Assembly: GCF_002298975.1 (NCBI RefSeq)
Contig: NZ_DBMV01000001.1
Coordinates: forward strand, 186,001 to 250,000
Direction of reading: 5' to 3'
DNA length: 64,000 nt
Source: Ralstonia sp. UBA689
GTDB lineage: Bacteria; Pseudomonadota; Gammaproteobacteria; Burkholderiales; Burkholderiaceae
Below are positions 7,181 to 14,823 of the stretch, piece after piece; the first letter of the stretch is position 1, and each line of letters begins with the position of its first letter. The notes beneath the pieces are model-generated. The model was not told the DNA's origin. It saw only the letters and a list, made by a program, of their open reading frames with translations, and did not search any database. The position numbers were made by a program, and so were the translations under genes.

Positions 7181-8968
7181 ATGACTACGTTGCCGCCTAT
7201 CGCTTCTCTCTCAATCGACCCGGAAATGGACCCGCGCCGCGTGGCGCGTTCGCTCTATTGGCAGGGCTACCGCGTGGCGCGCATCGCGGAAATGCTCAAG
7301 GTGAAGCCGGTCACGGTGCACAGTTGGAAGCGCCGCGATGCATGGGCGGACACGACGCCGGATGAACGCGTGGCGCTGACGATTGAAGAGCGCTTGATGC
7401 GCCTGGTGACGAAGGAGCAGAAGGAGGGGCGGGACTTCAAAGAGATCGACCTGCTGAACCGCCAGCTCAACAACGTCGCACGGCGCGAGCGCTACCGCGA
7501 TGGCGGCAACGAGACCGACCTCAACCCGAAGGTGGCGAACCGCAATGCGGGGCCGCGCAAGAAGGCGGAGCGCAATGCGATGAGCCCTGAAGAGCAGGAG
7601 CAGTTGCAGGAGGCCTTCCGCGATTCACTGTTTGGGTATCAGGAGGTGTGGCACCGAGCGGGCGAGGCGGAGCGGATTCGCAACATCTTGAAGTCACGCC
7701 AGATTGGGGCGACCTGGTATTTCGCGCGTGAAGCGCTGATTGATGCGCTGACGACGGGGCGCAATCAGATCTTCCTTTCCGCCAGCAAGGCGCAGGCGCA
7801 CGTGTTTAAGCAGTACATGGTGCAGTTCGCCAAGGACGCGGCCGGCGTCGAGCTGAAGGGCGATCCCATCGTGCTGCCGAACGGCGCCACGCTGTACTTC
7901 CTGGGCACGAACGCGCGCACGGCGCAGAGCTATCACGGCAACCTGTATTTCGACGAGTACTTCTGGGTGCCGCGCTTCCAGGAGCTGCGCAAGGTCGCCT
8001 CTGGGATGGCGATCCACAAGCACTGGCGGCAGACGTATTTCTCGACGCCTTCCAGCCTGGCGCATGACGCCTATCCGTTCTGGTCGGGCGCGCTGTTCAA
8101 CCGGGGGAAGGCGAAGGACAGGCAGGTCAAGATCGACGTGAGCCATGCGGCGCTGCGCGATGGCCTGCGCTGCGCGGATGGGCAGTGGCGCCAGATCGTG
8201 ACGGTGGAGGATGCGCTGCGCGGCGGCTGCAATCTGTTCGACCTGGACCAACTTCGCTTGGAGTACAGCGAGCCGGACTACGCGAACTTGCTGATGTGTC
8301 AGTTTGTGGATGACACGGCGTCGGTTTTTCCGCTGTCGATGCTGTCGCGCGGGATGGTTGATAGCTGGGAGGAGTGGGTGGACTTCCGGCCGTTTGCGCC
8401 GCGTCCGTTCGGCACTCGGGAGGTGTGGCTGGGGTACGACCCCAACGGGGGCGGGCCAACTGGTGACAGCGCTGCGATTGTGGTGCTTGCGCCGCCGGCG
8501 GTGCCCGATGGCAAGTTCCGCGTGCTGGAGAAACACCAGTTTAAGGGCATCGACTTTGAAGATCAGGCGAACGCCATCTTGCGGGTGTGCTCTCGCTACA
8601 ACGTCGCCTTTATTGGGATCGACCGCACGGGCGTTGGCGACGCCGTCTACCAGCTCGTGACGAAGACAAGGCCGGATGCGCACGGCTTCTCGTATTCCGT
8701 GGATGTGAAGACGAACCTGGTGCTGAAGGCGTACGACGTCATCAGCAAGGGCCGGCTGGAATTCGACGCCGGTTGGACGGACTTTGCCGCGTCGTTCATG
8801 TCGATAAAGAAAACCGTTACCGCCTCCGGCGCGCGCGTCACCTATCAGGCGGGGCGCTCGGAGGAAACCAGCCATGCCGACCTGGCGTGGGCCTGCATGC
8901 ATGCGCTTTCGTACGAACCCCTCGAAGGCGCGACCTCGACCAATACCAGCTTTATGGAGTTTTCATGA
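7181..8968 (+). CDS. P: P2 gpP-like large terminase subunit (ATPase)
   Basis: 595 residues (P2 gpP is 590). Residues 28-50 form a terminase-type helix-turn-helix (GYRVARIAEMLKVKPVTVHS). The ATPase domain shows ILKSRQIGATW at 169-179 as the Walker A region and YFDEYFWV as Walker B. The C-terminal nuclease domain starts near WLGYDPNGGGPTGDSA. This subunit cuts cos ends and drives DNA packaging with gpM. The stop overlaps the gpQ start (ATGA). Confidence 0.95.
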   Translation: MTTLPPIASLSIDPEMDPRRVARSLYWQGYRVARIAEMLKVKPVTVHSWKRRDAWADTTPDERVALTIEERLMRLVTKEQKEGRDFKEIDLLNRQLNNVARRERYRDGGNETDLNPKVANRNAGPRKKAERNAMSPEEQEQLQEAFRDSLFGYQEVWHRAGEAERIRNILKSRQIGATWYFAREALIDALTTGRNQIFLSASKAQAHVFKQYMVQFAKDAAGVELKGDPIVLPNGATLYFLGTNARTAQSYHGNLYFDEYFWVPRFQELRKVASGMAIHKHWRQTYFSTPSSLAHDAYPFWSGALFNRGKAKDRQVKIDVSHAALRDGLRCADGQWRQIVTVEDALRGGCNLFDLDQLRLEYSEPDYANLLMCQFVDDTASVFPLSMLSRGMVDSWEEWVDFRPFAPRPFGTREVWLGYDPNGGGPTGDSAAIVVLAPPAVPDGKFRVLEKHQFKGIDFEDQANAILRVCSRYNVAFIGIDRTGVGDAVYQLVTKTRPDAHGFSYSVDVKTNLVLKAYDVISKGRLEFDAGWTDFAASFMSIKKTVTASGARVTYQAGRSEETSHADLAWACMHALSYEPLEGATSTNTSFMEFS

Positions 8969-10011
8969 GCCGCAAGAAGAATCGGCTGGCCGCCGGCGCA
9001 GCGACGCCCGTCTCGCACCTCAACGACCAGGCGGCCCGCCCGGAGGTCTTTTCGTTTGGCGATCCCACGGAGGTACTCGACCGGCGCGAGCTGCTCGATT
9101 ACGTGGAGTGCATGCGCTCGGGGAAGTGGTTCGAGCCGCCACTGCCGTTAGATGGCTTGGCGCGGTCCTTCCGCGCGGCGGTGCATCACAGCTCGGCGAT
9201 CTATGTGAAGCGCAATATCCTGGTGAGTACGTTCATTCCGCACCCGTTGTTGTCGCGTGCGGCGTTCGAGCGGCTTGTTCTGGACTGGCAGGTGTTTGGC
9301 AACGGGTATCTGGAGAACCGACTGAGCCTAGCGGGTTCCAGCATGGGCCTGGTGCCGGCGATGGCCAAGTACATGCGGCGAGGCGTGGACTTGTCGACGT
9401 ACTACTTTGTGCAGGGATGGAAGGAGACGCACGAGTTTGCTCACGGCACGATTTTCCATTTACAGGAGCCGGACATTAACCAGGAGGTGTATGGGTTGCC
9501 GGAATATCTGTCGTCGCTGAATGCAACGTGGCTGAATGAGTCTGCAACGCTGTTCCGCCGGCGGTATTACAAGAACGGCTCACACGCCGGGTTCATCCTG
9601 TACATGACCGACGCCGCGCACAAGCAGGAAGATGTTGATGATTTGCGGGAAAAGATTAAGCAGGCCAAGGGGCCTGGCAACTTCCGCAACCTGTTCATGT
9701 ATGCGCCAGGCGGCAAGAAGGAGGGGATTCAGATTCTGCCGGTGTCAGAGGTGGCGGCGAAGGATGAGTTCTGGAACATCAAAAACGTGACGCGCGACGA
9801 CCAGCTCGCGGCGCATCGGGTGCCGCCCCAGCTCATGGGGATCATTCCGTCGAACACTGGGGGCTTTGGGGATGTGGAGAAGGCTGCGCTAGTGTTCGCG
9901 CGGAATGAGGTCAAGCCGCTGCAGGATCGGCTGTTGGCGATTAATGAGTGGGTGGGGGAGGAGGTGGTTAGGTTTGGGCCGTATGTGCTCGATGAATCCA
10001 ATGCCTCATAG
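8965..10011 (+). CDS. Q: P2 gpQ-like portal protein
   Basis: 348 residues (P2 gpQ is 344) starting MSRKKNRLAAGA; the open frame extends upstream only as a shadow of gpP. Motifs include FGNGYLENRLS, HLQEPDINQEVYGLPEYLS and QLMGIIPSNTGGFGD, all typical of the P2-type portal. Twelve copies form the vertex through which DNA enters and the tail attaches. In P2 this gene lies next to cos, followed by the replication region; here the hicAB pair begins only 87 bases downstream, so this gene marks the border between conserved structural genes and cargo. Confidence 0.95.
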   Translation: MSRKKNRLAAGAATPVSHLNDQAARPEVFSFGDPTEVLDRRELLDYVECMRSGKWFEPPLPLDGLARSFRAAVHHSSAIYVKRNILVSTFIPHPLLSRAAFERLVLDWQVFGNGYLENRLSLAGSSMGLVPAMAKYMRRGVDLSTYYFVQGWKETHEFAHGTIFHLQEPDINQEVYGLPEYLSSLNATWLNESATLFRRRYYKNGSHAGFILYMTDAAHKQEDVDDLREKIKQAKGPGNFRNLFMYAPGGKKEGIQILPVSEVAAKDEFWNIKNVTRDDQLAAHRVPPQLMGIIPSNTGGFGDVEKAALVFARNEVKPLQDRLLAINEWVGEEVVRFGPYVLDESNAS

Positions 10012-10016
10012 AAATA

Positions 10017-10069
10017 CAACATTTATGTTGCGAAGTTGGATTGCGGATACAACATATGTGTTGTATATT
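10017..10069 (+). promoter_or_regulatory. hicAB promoter with two palindromic operators
   Basis: A sigma70-type promoter reads TTGCGG (10041-10046), a 17-base spacer, then TATATT (10064-10069). A perfect inverted repeat ATACAACA-TATG-TGTTGTAT (10047-10066) fills the spacer and runs into the -10. A second one, CAACAT-TT-ATGTTG (10017-10030), lies just upstream with the same CAACA core. The likely reading is that HicB binds both and represses by covering the -10. The sites are seen; binding is inferred from the autoregulation known for hicAB. Confidence 0.75.
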
Positions 10070-10098
10070 TATCCCCATCGCGACAAACAAGGGAGGTC

Positions 10099-10284
10099 AT
10101 GAAATACAGCGAGTTTCGCAGGTGGTTGAAGGAGCAAGGTGCAACGTTTGAGAAGCACCGAAGCGGCTCCAGCCACTACCGGGTGACGGTCAATGGCAAG
10201 ACCACGATCTTTCCCGATCACGGCAGCAAAGAGATCGGTAAAGGGTTGGTCGAAGCGATTAAGAAGCAACTCGGTTTGAAGTAA
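10099..10284 (+). CDS. hicA: HicA-family mRNA interferase toxin
   Basis: 61 residues starting MKYSEFRRWLKEQG, with the dsRNA-binding-like HicA fold: a GSSHYRVTVNGK motif carries the catalytic histidine (His26), then DHGSKEIGKGLVEAIKKQLG closes the domain. HicA toxins cleave mRNA independently of the ribosome and are held inactive by HicB. The start is set by GGGAGG two bases upstream of the ATG; a longer in-frame extension runs through the promoter and is not real. Gene order toxin-antitoxin with a 64-base gap. Confidence 0.93.
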   Translation: MKYSEFRRWLKEQGATFEKHRSGSSHYRVTVNGKTTIFPDHGSKEIGKGLVEAIKKQLGLK

Positions 10285-10287
10285 CAG

Positions 10288-10311
10288 AACTGCGGCTTTC
10301 GGGCCGCAGTT
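10288..10311 (+). terminator. Hairpin between hicA and hicB (possible attenuator)
   Basis: A perfect 9-bp stem AACTGCGGC / GCCGCAGTT with a 6-base loop lies four bases after the hicA stop. It is not followed by a T-run, so it is more likely an RNA stability or partial attenuation element than a full terminator. It sits where the toxin:antitoxin ratio could be set. Confidence 0.55.
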
Positions 10312-10348
10312 CCCTCGCGGTTCATGACCCCGCGCCAATGGAGTGGAA

Positions 10349-10768
10349 ATGTTGTCATACCCCGTCAAACTGACGCCCGACACGAACGGCACGCTGCTGG
10401 TTACGTTTCCCGACGTGCCAGAGGCGATTACCGCCGGCGATGACGAGGCGGATGCGCTTGTTCAAGGCTTGGACGCTTTGGAGGCGGCGCTAGAAGTCTA
10501 TTTCGATGAGAAGCGGCTGATCCCGATGCCGTCGAAACCTAAGCGTGGCCAGAAAGTGGTCACGCTGCCCGCGCTTGTGACGGCCAAGGTGTTGCTGGCC
10601 AACGAGATGGTGGCCCGGAAAGTGCGCAAGGCCGATTTGGCGCGCCTGCTTAACGTCAACCAGGTGCAGGTCGATCGGTTGTTTAAGTTCGGCCATGCGT
10701 CGAAGATTGAAGCCGTGGAATCAGCGCTTGCCGCGCTCGGAAAGCGGCTTGACGTTCGAGTGGTGTAA
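10349..10768 (+). CDS. hicB: HicB-family antitoxin and repressor
   Basis: 139 residues from the ATG (MLSYPVKLTPDTNG), preceded by GGAG five bases upstream; a GTG six bases earlier is also in frame. The N-terminal half (about 1-55) is the partial RNase H-like HicB fold, with VTFPDVPEAITAGDDEADAL as the hallmark. The C-terminal half (about 85-120) is a helix-turn-helix of the Xre type (RKADLARLLNVNQVQVDRLF). It would neutralise HicA and bind the two upstream operators. A strong terminator follows. Confidence 0.93.
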   Translation: MLSYPVKLTPDTNGTLLVTFPDVPEAITAGDDEADALVQGLDALEAALEVYFDEKRLIPMPSKPKRGQKVVTLPALVTAKVLLANEMVARKVRKADLARLLNVNQVQVDRLFKFGHASKIEAVESALAALGKRLDVRVV

Positions 10769-10788
10769 CGCCACGCTATACAGATATG

Positions 10789-10813
10789 GGGCAGCTACGG
10801 CTGCCCTTTTTTT
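10789..10813 (+). terminator. Rho-independent terminator after hicB
   Basis: Stem GGGCAGC / GCTGCCC with a TACG tetraloop followed by seven T. The last bases overlap the stop codon of the convergent SRAP gene, so it can end transcription of hicAB. Confidence 0.88.
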
Positions 10814-11750
10814 ATGGGCCTGCGACCTTGTGCCGGAAATACAGCGCCGGGCGATCATCGAGAATTTCGTCCATTGCCGCCAGCTCGCGCGGCGCTGGGT
10901 TGAGCCATGCGTCGATGTTCTCCGGCTTGATCGGAACCGGGCAGCGGTCGTGCCCCGCCTCGGCAATCTCCGGCGGCGGATCGTCGGTGATGATGGCGAA
11001 CGACAGCAGATCCTTCTCGCCGGGCTTGGTCGCACGCCAGTGTGACCACACGCAGGCGACAAGCAGCGTCTGCGGAGGGTCGGGGCGGAATTCGAGGATG
11101 ACGTTTTTGCCGTCTGGCCCAGTTACGTTCTCGTAGAACGCGTCGACCAGGACCAGGCCGTGTGTGTGGCCGTACTGGCCTTTCCAGAAGCCGCGCAGGT
11201 TGTCGCGGCGGGCGTTGTAGGTGCCGGGGTACTGTTCGTCGTAGAACGCGGGCTTGCCGGCGGGGCGGCACTGGTAGCGCATCGGCTTGACGACGCGCCG
11301 GCCGTTCTCCATGACCATCACTGGCGCGTACCAGCCGGGGTAGATGCGCGAGTCGCGCGGCTTGAGCTCCGTGCTCTTCAGTTCTTCGAGTTTGCCTTTG
11401 GCGGCCGCGATCTTGTTGGTGGCGATGCGGACGTCTTCGGCGGCTTTCTTGGTGGCCTTGGTGGCGAGGCTCTGCTGGGCTTTCTCCAGCCGTTCGGTCT
11501 GCTTGGCCAGCTCCTGCAGCAGCGCGATCTCGTCTGCCGCCATGCGCGCGCGGATGACCTCGGCGATCTTCTTTTCTTCGTGAGTCTCGGGCGATTCGAG
11601 GAAATGCGCGGTCATTGCCTTGGGCACCCGCATCTTAGGGTTGTCGAAGTACTCGACCACCATGCGCGTGAATTCGTCCAGCGACATGATGGCGCCGTAC
11701 TCGTGTACGAACCGTCGATAGTCGGCTTCGATTTGGGCGGAGTAGCACAT
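10812..11750 (-). CDS. SRAP-family (HMCES/YedK-like) abasic-site protein
   Basis: 312 residues from the ATG at MCYSAQIEADYRRF. SRAP proteins use Cys2 to form a covalent link with abasic sites in single-stranded DNA; here Cys2 follows the start, which fixes the start codon. Other family residues are the YNARRDNLR asparagine, the glutamate in VLVDAFYEN, and the histidine in EAGHDRCPVPI. Compared with E. coli YedK (about 220 residues), this one carries an extra lysine- and glutamate-rich helical insert (about residues 60-115). SRAP genes are common phage and prophage cargo. It is convergent with hicAB. Confidence 0.9.
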   Translation of the reverse strand: MCYSAQIEADYRRFVHEYGAIMSLDEFTRMVVEYFDNPKMRVPKAMTAHFLESPETHEEKKIAEVIRARMAADEIALLQELAKQTERLEKAQQSLATKATKKAAEDVRIATNKIAAAKGKLEELKSTELKPRDSRIYPGWYAPVMVMENGRRVVKPMRYQCRPAGKPAFYDEQYPGTYNARRDNLRGFWKGQYGHTHGLVLVDAFYENVTGPDGKNVILEFRPDPPQTLLVACVWSHWRATKPGEKDLLSFAIITDDPPPEIAEAGHDRCPVPIKPENIDAWLNPAPRELAAMDEILDDRPALYFRHKVAGP

Positions 11751-11849
11751 GGGCGCGGCCTCCTGGCGGGGTGTCTCATCATACGCCGCGAGGCGCTTTA
11801 CCTTCGGTCGCCCGGTGGCTGCTGCGCTTTCATCTTCGCAACCATCTCG

Positions 11850-12014
11850 GTCAAGGCCGGCGTAAGTTGCCCGCTTCATAACATTCGCGCTAAGGCTGCC
11901 CCCGACACAGAGGAGCGGGCGCACGCACAAGACCTGCTAGGCCACAAGAGTCGGCGCATGACTGAGCACCACGTGCGTAAGTGTCGCGAGCATGTGGTGC
12001 TGCCTGTGCACTGA
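11850..12014 (+). pseudogene. C-terminal remnant of a tyrosine recombinase
   Basis: One frame reads LHNIRAKAAPDTEERA then AQDLLGHKSRRMTEHHVRK and ends in a stop at 12014. This matches the last 50 or so residues of phage integrases: HNIR corresponds to the H-x-x-R box and LGHKSR to the second catalytic histidine. The expected active-site tyrosine (usually MTERYVR) is histidine here. No N-terminal part is present. The rest of 11751-12132 holds no other gene I can support. It looks like a scar of an earlier integration or recombination event. Confidence 0.7.
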
Positions 12015-12132
12015 CAGATGTTTTGCAATTGTGCGCGGGGGGCGGGGCTATGATCGTGCACATTCGGCGCATGCGCGGAGCGCTTTGTCTTTGAATGCGA
12101 CTACAAAAGAATCGGCATAGGGAGTTGAGAGC

Positions 12133-12501
12133 ATGATGCGTCGAATTGCTGTTGTTGGTGACAGCCTGGAACGCGGCGGCGAAATAATGCCTTACGCCGG
12201 TCCGGTCTTCACCATGGGCGATGCTGGCCATCAAGTCGCTCTTATTGGTGGGCAGGCCTACTGTAGGGCGTGCAAGAGTACCGGGGTGATAGCGAAGGCA
12301 GGAGGGCCGAGGCGCATTGATTTCATGGGCGAGACTGCGGCAGACGGTGACATCGTGCTGTGCGGTTGCAACATGTTGGTTCCATGGACACCCTCACAGC
12401 CATATGCTTCGAGCGAAGGAAGTGGCCGAATGGCTTCTGCGCCGCCCTTTCGCCGGCTGTCCGTCTCCAGAAGTGATTACCGGAGCCGATTGGCAGGATA
12501 A
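12133..12501 (+). CDS. PAAR-domain protein, C-terminus frameshifted
   Basis: The first 85 or so residues (MMRRIAVVGDSLERGGEI, then GQAYCRACKSTGVIAKAGG and GETAADGDIVLCGCNML) form a PAAR-repeat domain, the sharp tip that caps the VgrG spike of type VI secretion systems and carries effectors. Residues after about 88 are low-complexity and unlike PAAR proteins; they are the out-of-frame translation of the adjoining Tae4-like sequence. The intact domain may still be made. The start is supported by GGGAGTTGAGAGC upstream. No other type VI genes are in the window. Confidence 0.75.
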   Translation: MMRRIAVVGDSLERGGEIMPYAGPVFTMGDAGHQVALIGGQAYCRACKSTGVIAKAGGPRRIDFMGETAADGDIVLCGCNMLVPWTPSQPYASSEGSGRMASAPPFRRLSVSRSDYRSRLAG

Positions 12502-12754
12502 GGCGAAAGGAAGAACGGGAATCATCTTCTTTGGCAGTTATTGGAGGCGCAACCTAAAGGAAAAGACTCCGACGGGGGATCACATCGATTTGTGGAATGG
12601 AGACCGCCTTACGCCAAGCTCGGAAACGACCCTTCGGTTTACGTTCGGCATAAGCAAGGTATGGAATCCTCTGTCGGTCATCGGCGTGGGGCCTGAAAAT
12701 CTGTATTCCAATCTTGCAGACGCCAAACAGATCCTCTTCTGGGGGGTGGCATGA
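12404..12754 (+). pseudogene. Truncated Tae4-like amidase effector (C-terminal half only)
   Basis: This frame overlaps the end of the PAAR gene. It reads HMLRAKEVAEWLL, then GRTGIIFFGSYW, GDHIDLWNGDRLT and finally DAKQILFWGV. These match the second half of Tae4 peptidoglycan amidases, including the catalytic histidine in HIDLW. The first half, which carries the catalytic cysteine, is absent; its place is taken by the PAAR sequence in another frame. The inference is that a deletion joined a PAAR gene and a tae4 gene out of frame. The remaining 116-residue frame has no good ribosome site and would be catalytically dead. Confidence 0.65.
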
Positions 12755-12981
12755 AGGTGGCGCTAGCCGCCATGCTCCTATTTGTCGTTGGGGCATTGGG
12801 CGGGGGGCTTCTCGCGCTTTATGTTGCTCTGCCGGCCGGAACCGTCGAATGCGGTGATGCATGCGGTACGCGTGCACTGATGTTTGCCTTGCGTTGCGGC
12901 TTAGTTGCCGGGCTGCTGTTGGCGGCTATCGGTTGGGTGGCGGCCAAGAGTCGTCAGGCCAAGCAGTCAGAGAGGCGATGA
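12751..12981 (+). CDS. Small two-pass membrane protein, possible immunity partner
   Basis: 76 residues with hydrophobic segments at about 1-30 (VALAAMLLFVVGALGGGLLA) and 44-65 (LRCGLVAGLLLAAIGWVAA), a short loop with two cysteines (CGDACG) and a basic tail. The start overlaps the stop of the truncated amidase frame (ATGA), the arrangement expected for effector-immunity pairs. Known Tae4 immunity proteins are periplasmic, so this is not a recognised Tai4; the immunity role is inferred from position only. Confidence 0.55.
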   Translation: MKVALAAMLLFVVGALGGGLLALYVALPAGTVECGDACGTRALMFALRCGLVAGLLLAAIGWVAAKSRQAKQSERR

Positions 12982-13048
12982 CAATCGGACGGGCAGGCGA
13001 TTGGCGTTATGGTGGACGCCCGATAGCGTTACAGCGACACCAGAAGAG

Positions 13049-13074
13049 GCCCCGGACTATCCGGGGCTTTTTTT
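13049..13074 (+). terminator. Rho-independent terminator after the PAAR/Tae4 cargo
   Basis: Stem GCCCCGG / CCGGGGC with a 5-base loop followed by seven T, about 70 bases after the small membrane protein gene. It ends the plus-strand cargo transcript. Confidence 0.88.
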
Positions 13075-13075
13075 A

Positions 13076-13527
13076 TGGGCACGCGGTAGGACCGTCGCAT
13101 CTGGCGAGGGCGCTTGGCGCGGCGCCACTCTCTGCAGACTGTGTCAATGGCGGAGGTGCGCCCGTCAATATCGACGTTGCAAACATGGCTCCGGCCGCAT
13201 CTGCGATGCCCTGCGGGCGCTTCGCGGCTGCGCAGCCACGCGGTGCCCCCGAGCACCTGAACGCGCCTCCACGGGTCCCTGGCGCAGTCTGGTGGGTCTT
13301 CCCTGTGGGGGGGGAGGGCCGCCCGTCACCCGGGCGCGCGCGGTTGGGACCCCGCCTCACCTGCGCGCTTCATCGAGTGATTCTTATGCGGCTGCATAGA
13401 TGGCTTGAAGCGGCTACCAGCAAGGCTAGGCAAGGTCGTCGCAGCCTCGGTGGACCTATGCAGATTTATGCACTCAGCCACTGCAATGGAGGATCTCCAT
13501 GTTTGCATTGGCCGTCAACCGCGTGGC
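13076..13527. other. Non-coding interval, very GC-rich; possible packaging region
   Basis: No frame here has a convincing protein. Notable features are a run of eight G at 13307-13314 followed by a GC-rich palindrome CGCCCG-TCACC-CGGGCG (13320-13336). P2-like phages have their cos site between the portal gene and the replication region; this interval is one of few non-coding places for it, but I cannot show that it is cos. Confidence 0.3.
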
Positions 13528-14499
13528 TCAATAGTGCTCGCGGACAAAAACGATACGTTCGCCGCCGGGGGTGTACTCGTGGGGCACTTGCTTCGACCAG
13601 TATGCGGAAGCCGCAACGACGACAACAAATAGCGCCAGTCCAATAGGTCGCAACAGCGCACCATCAAAGGTGCCGTCTATATCCTTTTCGGGTGCATCCG
13701 AATAGCGAGAACCAATTGCCGCCATGGCCAAACACAGGGCCATGATCCACAAGGCGGCGCCCCATCCATATCCCCGAATCGTTGCCAATTGTCCGCTTTC
13801 ATCAATCATGGTGGCGGTGAACCTGACTGTATCCAGCGAGAGCAATACTGCAGCGATACTCGCGCGTGCGGCAAACCTCCAGTCCGCAGGATTGCGTGAG
13901 GGGATTTCGATGAGGCAGATAACGAAGGCAAAGTTTGCTAGCCAGGCAAAGTTAACTCTGTCGAAGGCGGATATCCAGCCCAACGTCAAAACGAAGAAGC
14001 CGGACATTGGAAAGGAGTACGTGGAGAGCGCTGTCTGCGTAAGGGATGCGACGTAGAACCCAATGGAGAGCAGCCAAAGCGTTATTGTCAGTGCTCCGAT
14101 TGATGATTGTGGCCGTTTATCAGGCGCGGCGGTGAGGACCGCTGGCATCTCGTCTCCATTTGCCTGCGCTGGTTCGGCTGCTTCGTTTGCTGGTTGCGCG
14201 TTTGCAGCTTGCCATTGCCGGATAGCGTCGTTGGCCCTCGCGTTCACATCGGACGGAGCCATCCGGTCTTTGTAAGGGGACTGACTTCCAGATATCCCCG
14301 GCGCTGACTTCTGAACAGCCTGTGCCAACTGGTTCAAATAGCGCCGCCCTTGCCGCAGGTATTTCGTGGCCTCATCGAAGTCGAGCCGCATCATGAAGCT
14401 GTAACCAGCAAAGCTGTGGTTGCAGTTGACGTCCAGGTACAGGCCCCATTCGTCTTTAAGCAAATACCAGCCTTGCGGTTCGTGATCCAGAACGTTCAC
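13528..14499 (-). CDS. Hypothetical multi-pass membrane protein
   Basis: 323 residues. The first 60 or so form a soluble domain (GWYLLKDEWGLYLDVNCNHSF, then SFMMRLDFDEATKYLRQGRRYL). A linker rich in A, Q and N follows (about 60-125), then about six hydrophobic segments between residues 130 and 305, and a short exposed end (EYTPGGERIVFVREHY). I do not recognise the family. It stands alone on the minus strand between prophage cargo and the GGTAAT repeat array. Its base composition is less GC-rich than the phage structural genes, which fits recent acquisition. Confidence 0.7.
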   Translation of the reverse strand: MNVLDHEPQGWYLLKDEWGLYLDVNCNHSFAGYSFMMRLDFDEATKYLRQGRRYLNQLAQAVQKSAPGISGSQSPYKDRMAPSDVNARANDAIRQWQAANAQPANEAAEPAQANGDEMPAVLTAAPDKRPQSSIGALTITLWLLSIGFYVASLTQTALSTYSFPMSGFFVLTLGWISAFDRVNFAWLANFAFVICLIEIPSRNPADWRFAARASIAAVLLSLDTVRFTATMIDESGQLATIRGYGWGAALWIMALCLAMAAIGSRYSDAPEKDIDGTFDGALLRPIGLALFVVVVAASAYWSKQVPHEYTPGGERIVFVREHY

Positions 14500-14546
14500 T
14501 ACTACCCCACTTCGTTGTCATGTTGTTGGGAATAGCATCGGAAAAA

Positions 14547-14823
14547 GGTAATTTCCGTAATCCCACCCAAAAAAGCAACGTATCTGTTTGATTTAACACC
14601 GCTTTTCGGATTACCCCTAGAAGGTAATGTTCGGTAATCGAAAAGGTAATCTCAACGTAAGTCCTTGATTCTTATAGGTTCGAACAAGGCGAGAGGTGAC
14701 TCTCTACAAAGGTAATGAGATTACCTATAGGTTACCAAGAAATTACCTTTGCTCGATGACCTGCAAAGCCTAGTCCCACAACGGTTTGCGGCCGAAGCGG
14801 CATGAGGGATTACCGAGATTACC
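14547..14823. repeat. Array of ten GGTAAT/ATTACC hexamers
   Basis: Exact copies begin at 14547, 14623, 14633, 14645 and 14711 (GGTAAT) and at 14610, 14720, 14742, 14809 and 14818 (ATTACC), with near copies at 14556 and 14731. Several are spaced 9-12 bases apart; 14711-14725 is a perfect palindrome GGTAAT-GAG-ATTACC. The interval 14500-14931 has no gene. It separates the integrase 3' end from the membrane protein gene. Clustering of this kind suggests cooperative binding by one protein (repressor, replication initiator or similar). Confidence 0.85.

Noticed and set aside
7694..8902. 402-residue minus-strand frame opposite terminase gpP
   Set aside because: Low-complexity arginine/histidine-rich shadow of the terminase.
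11160..12014. Long plus-strand frame over SRAP as one gene
   Set aside because: The first part is antisense to SRAP; only the last 50 codons look like protein (recombinase remnant).
12861..13646. 261-residue plus-strand frame over the GC-rich gap
   Set aside because: It spans a strong terminator and the end of a convergent gene, and has no protein-like pattern.
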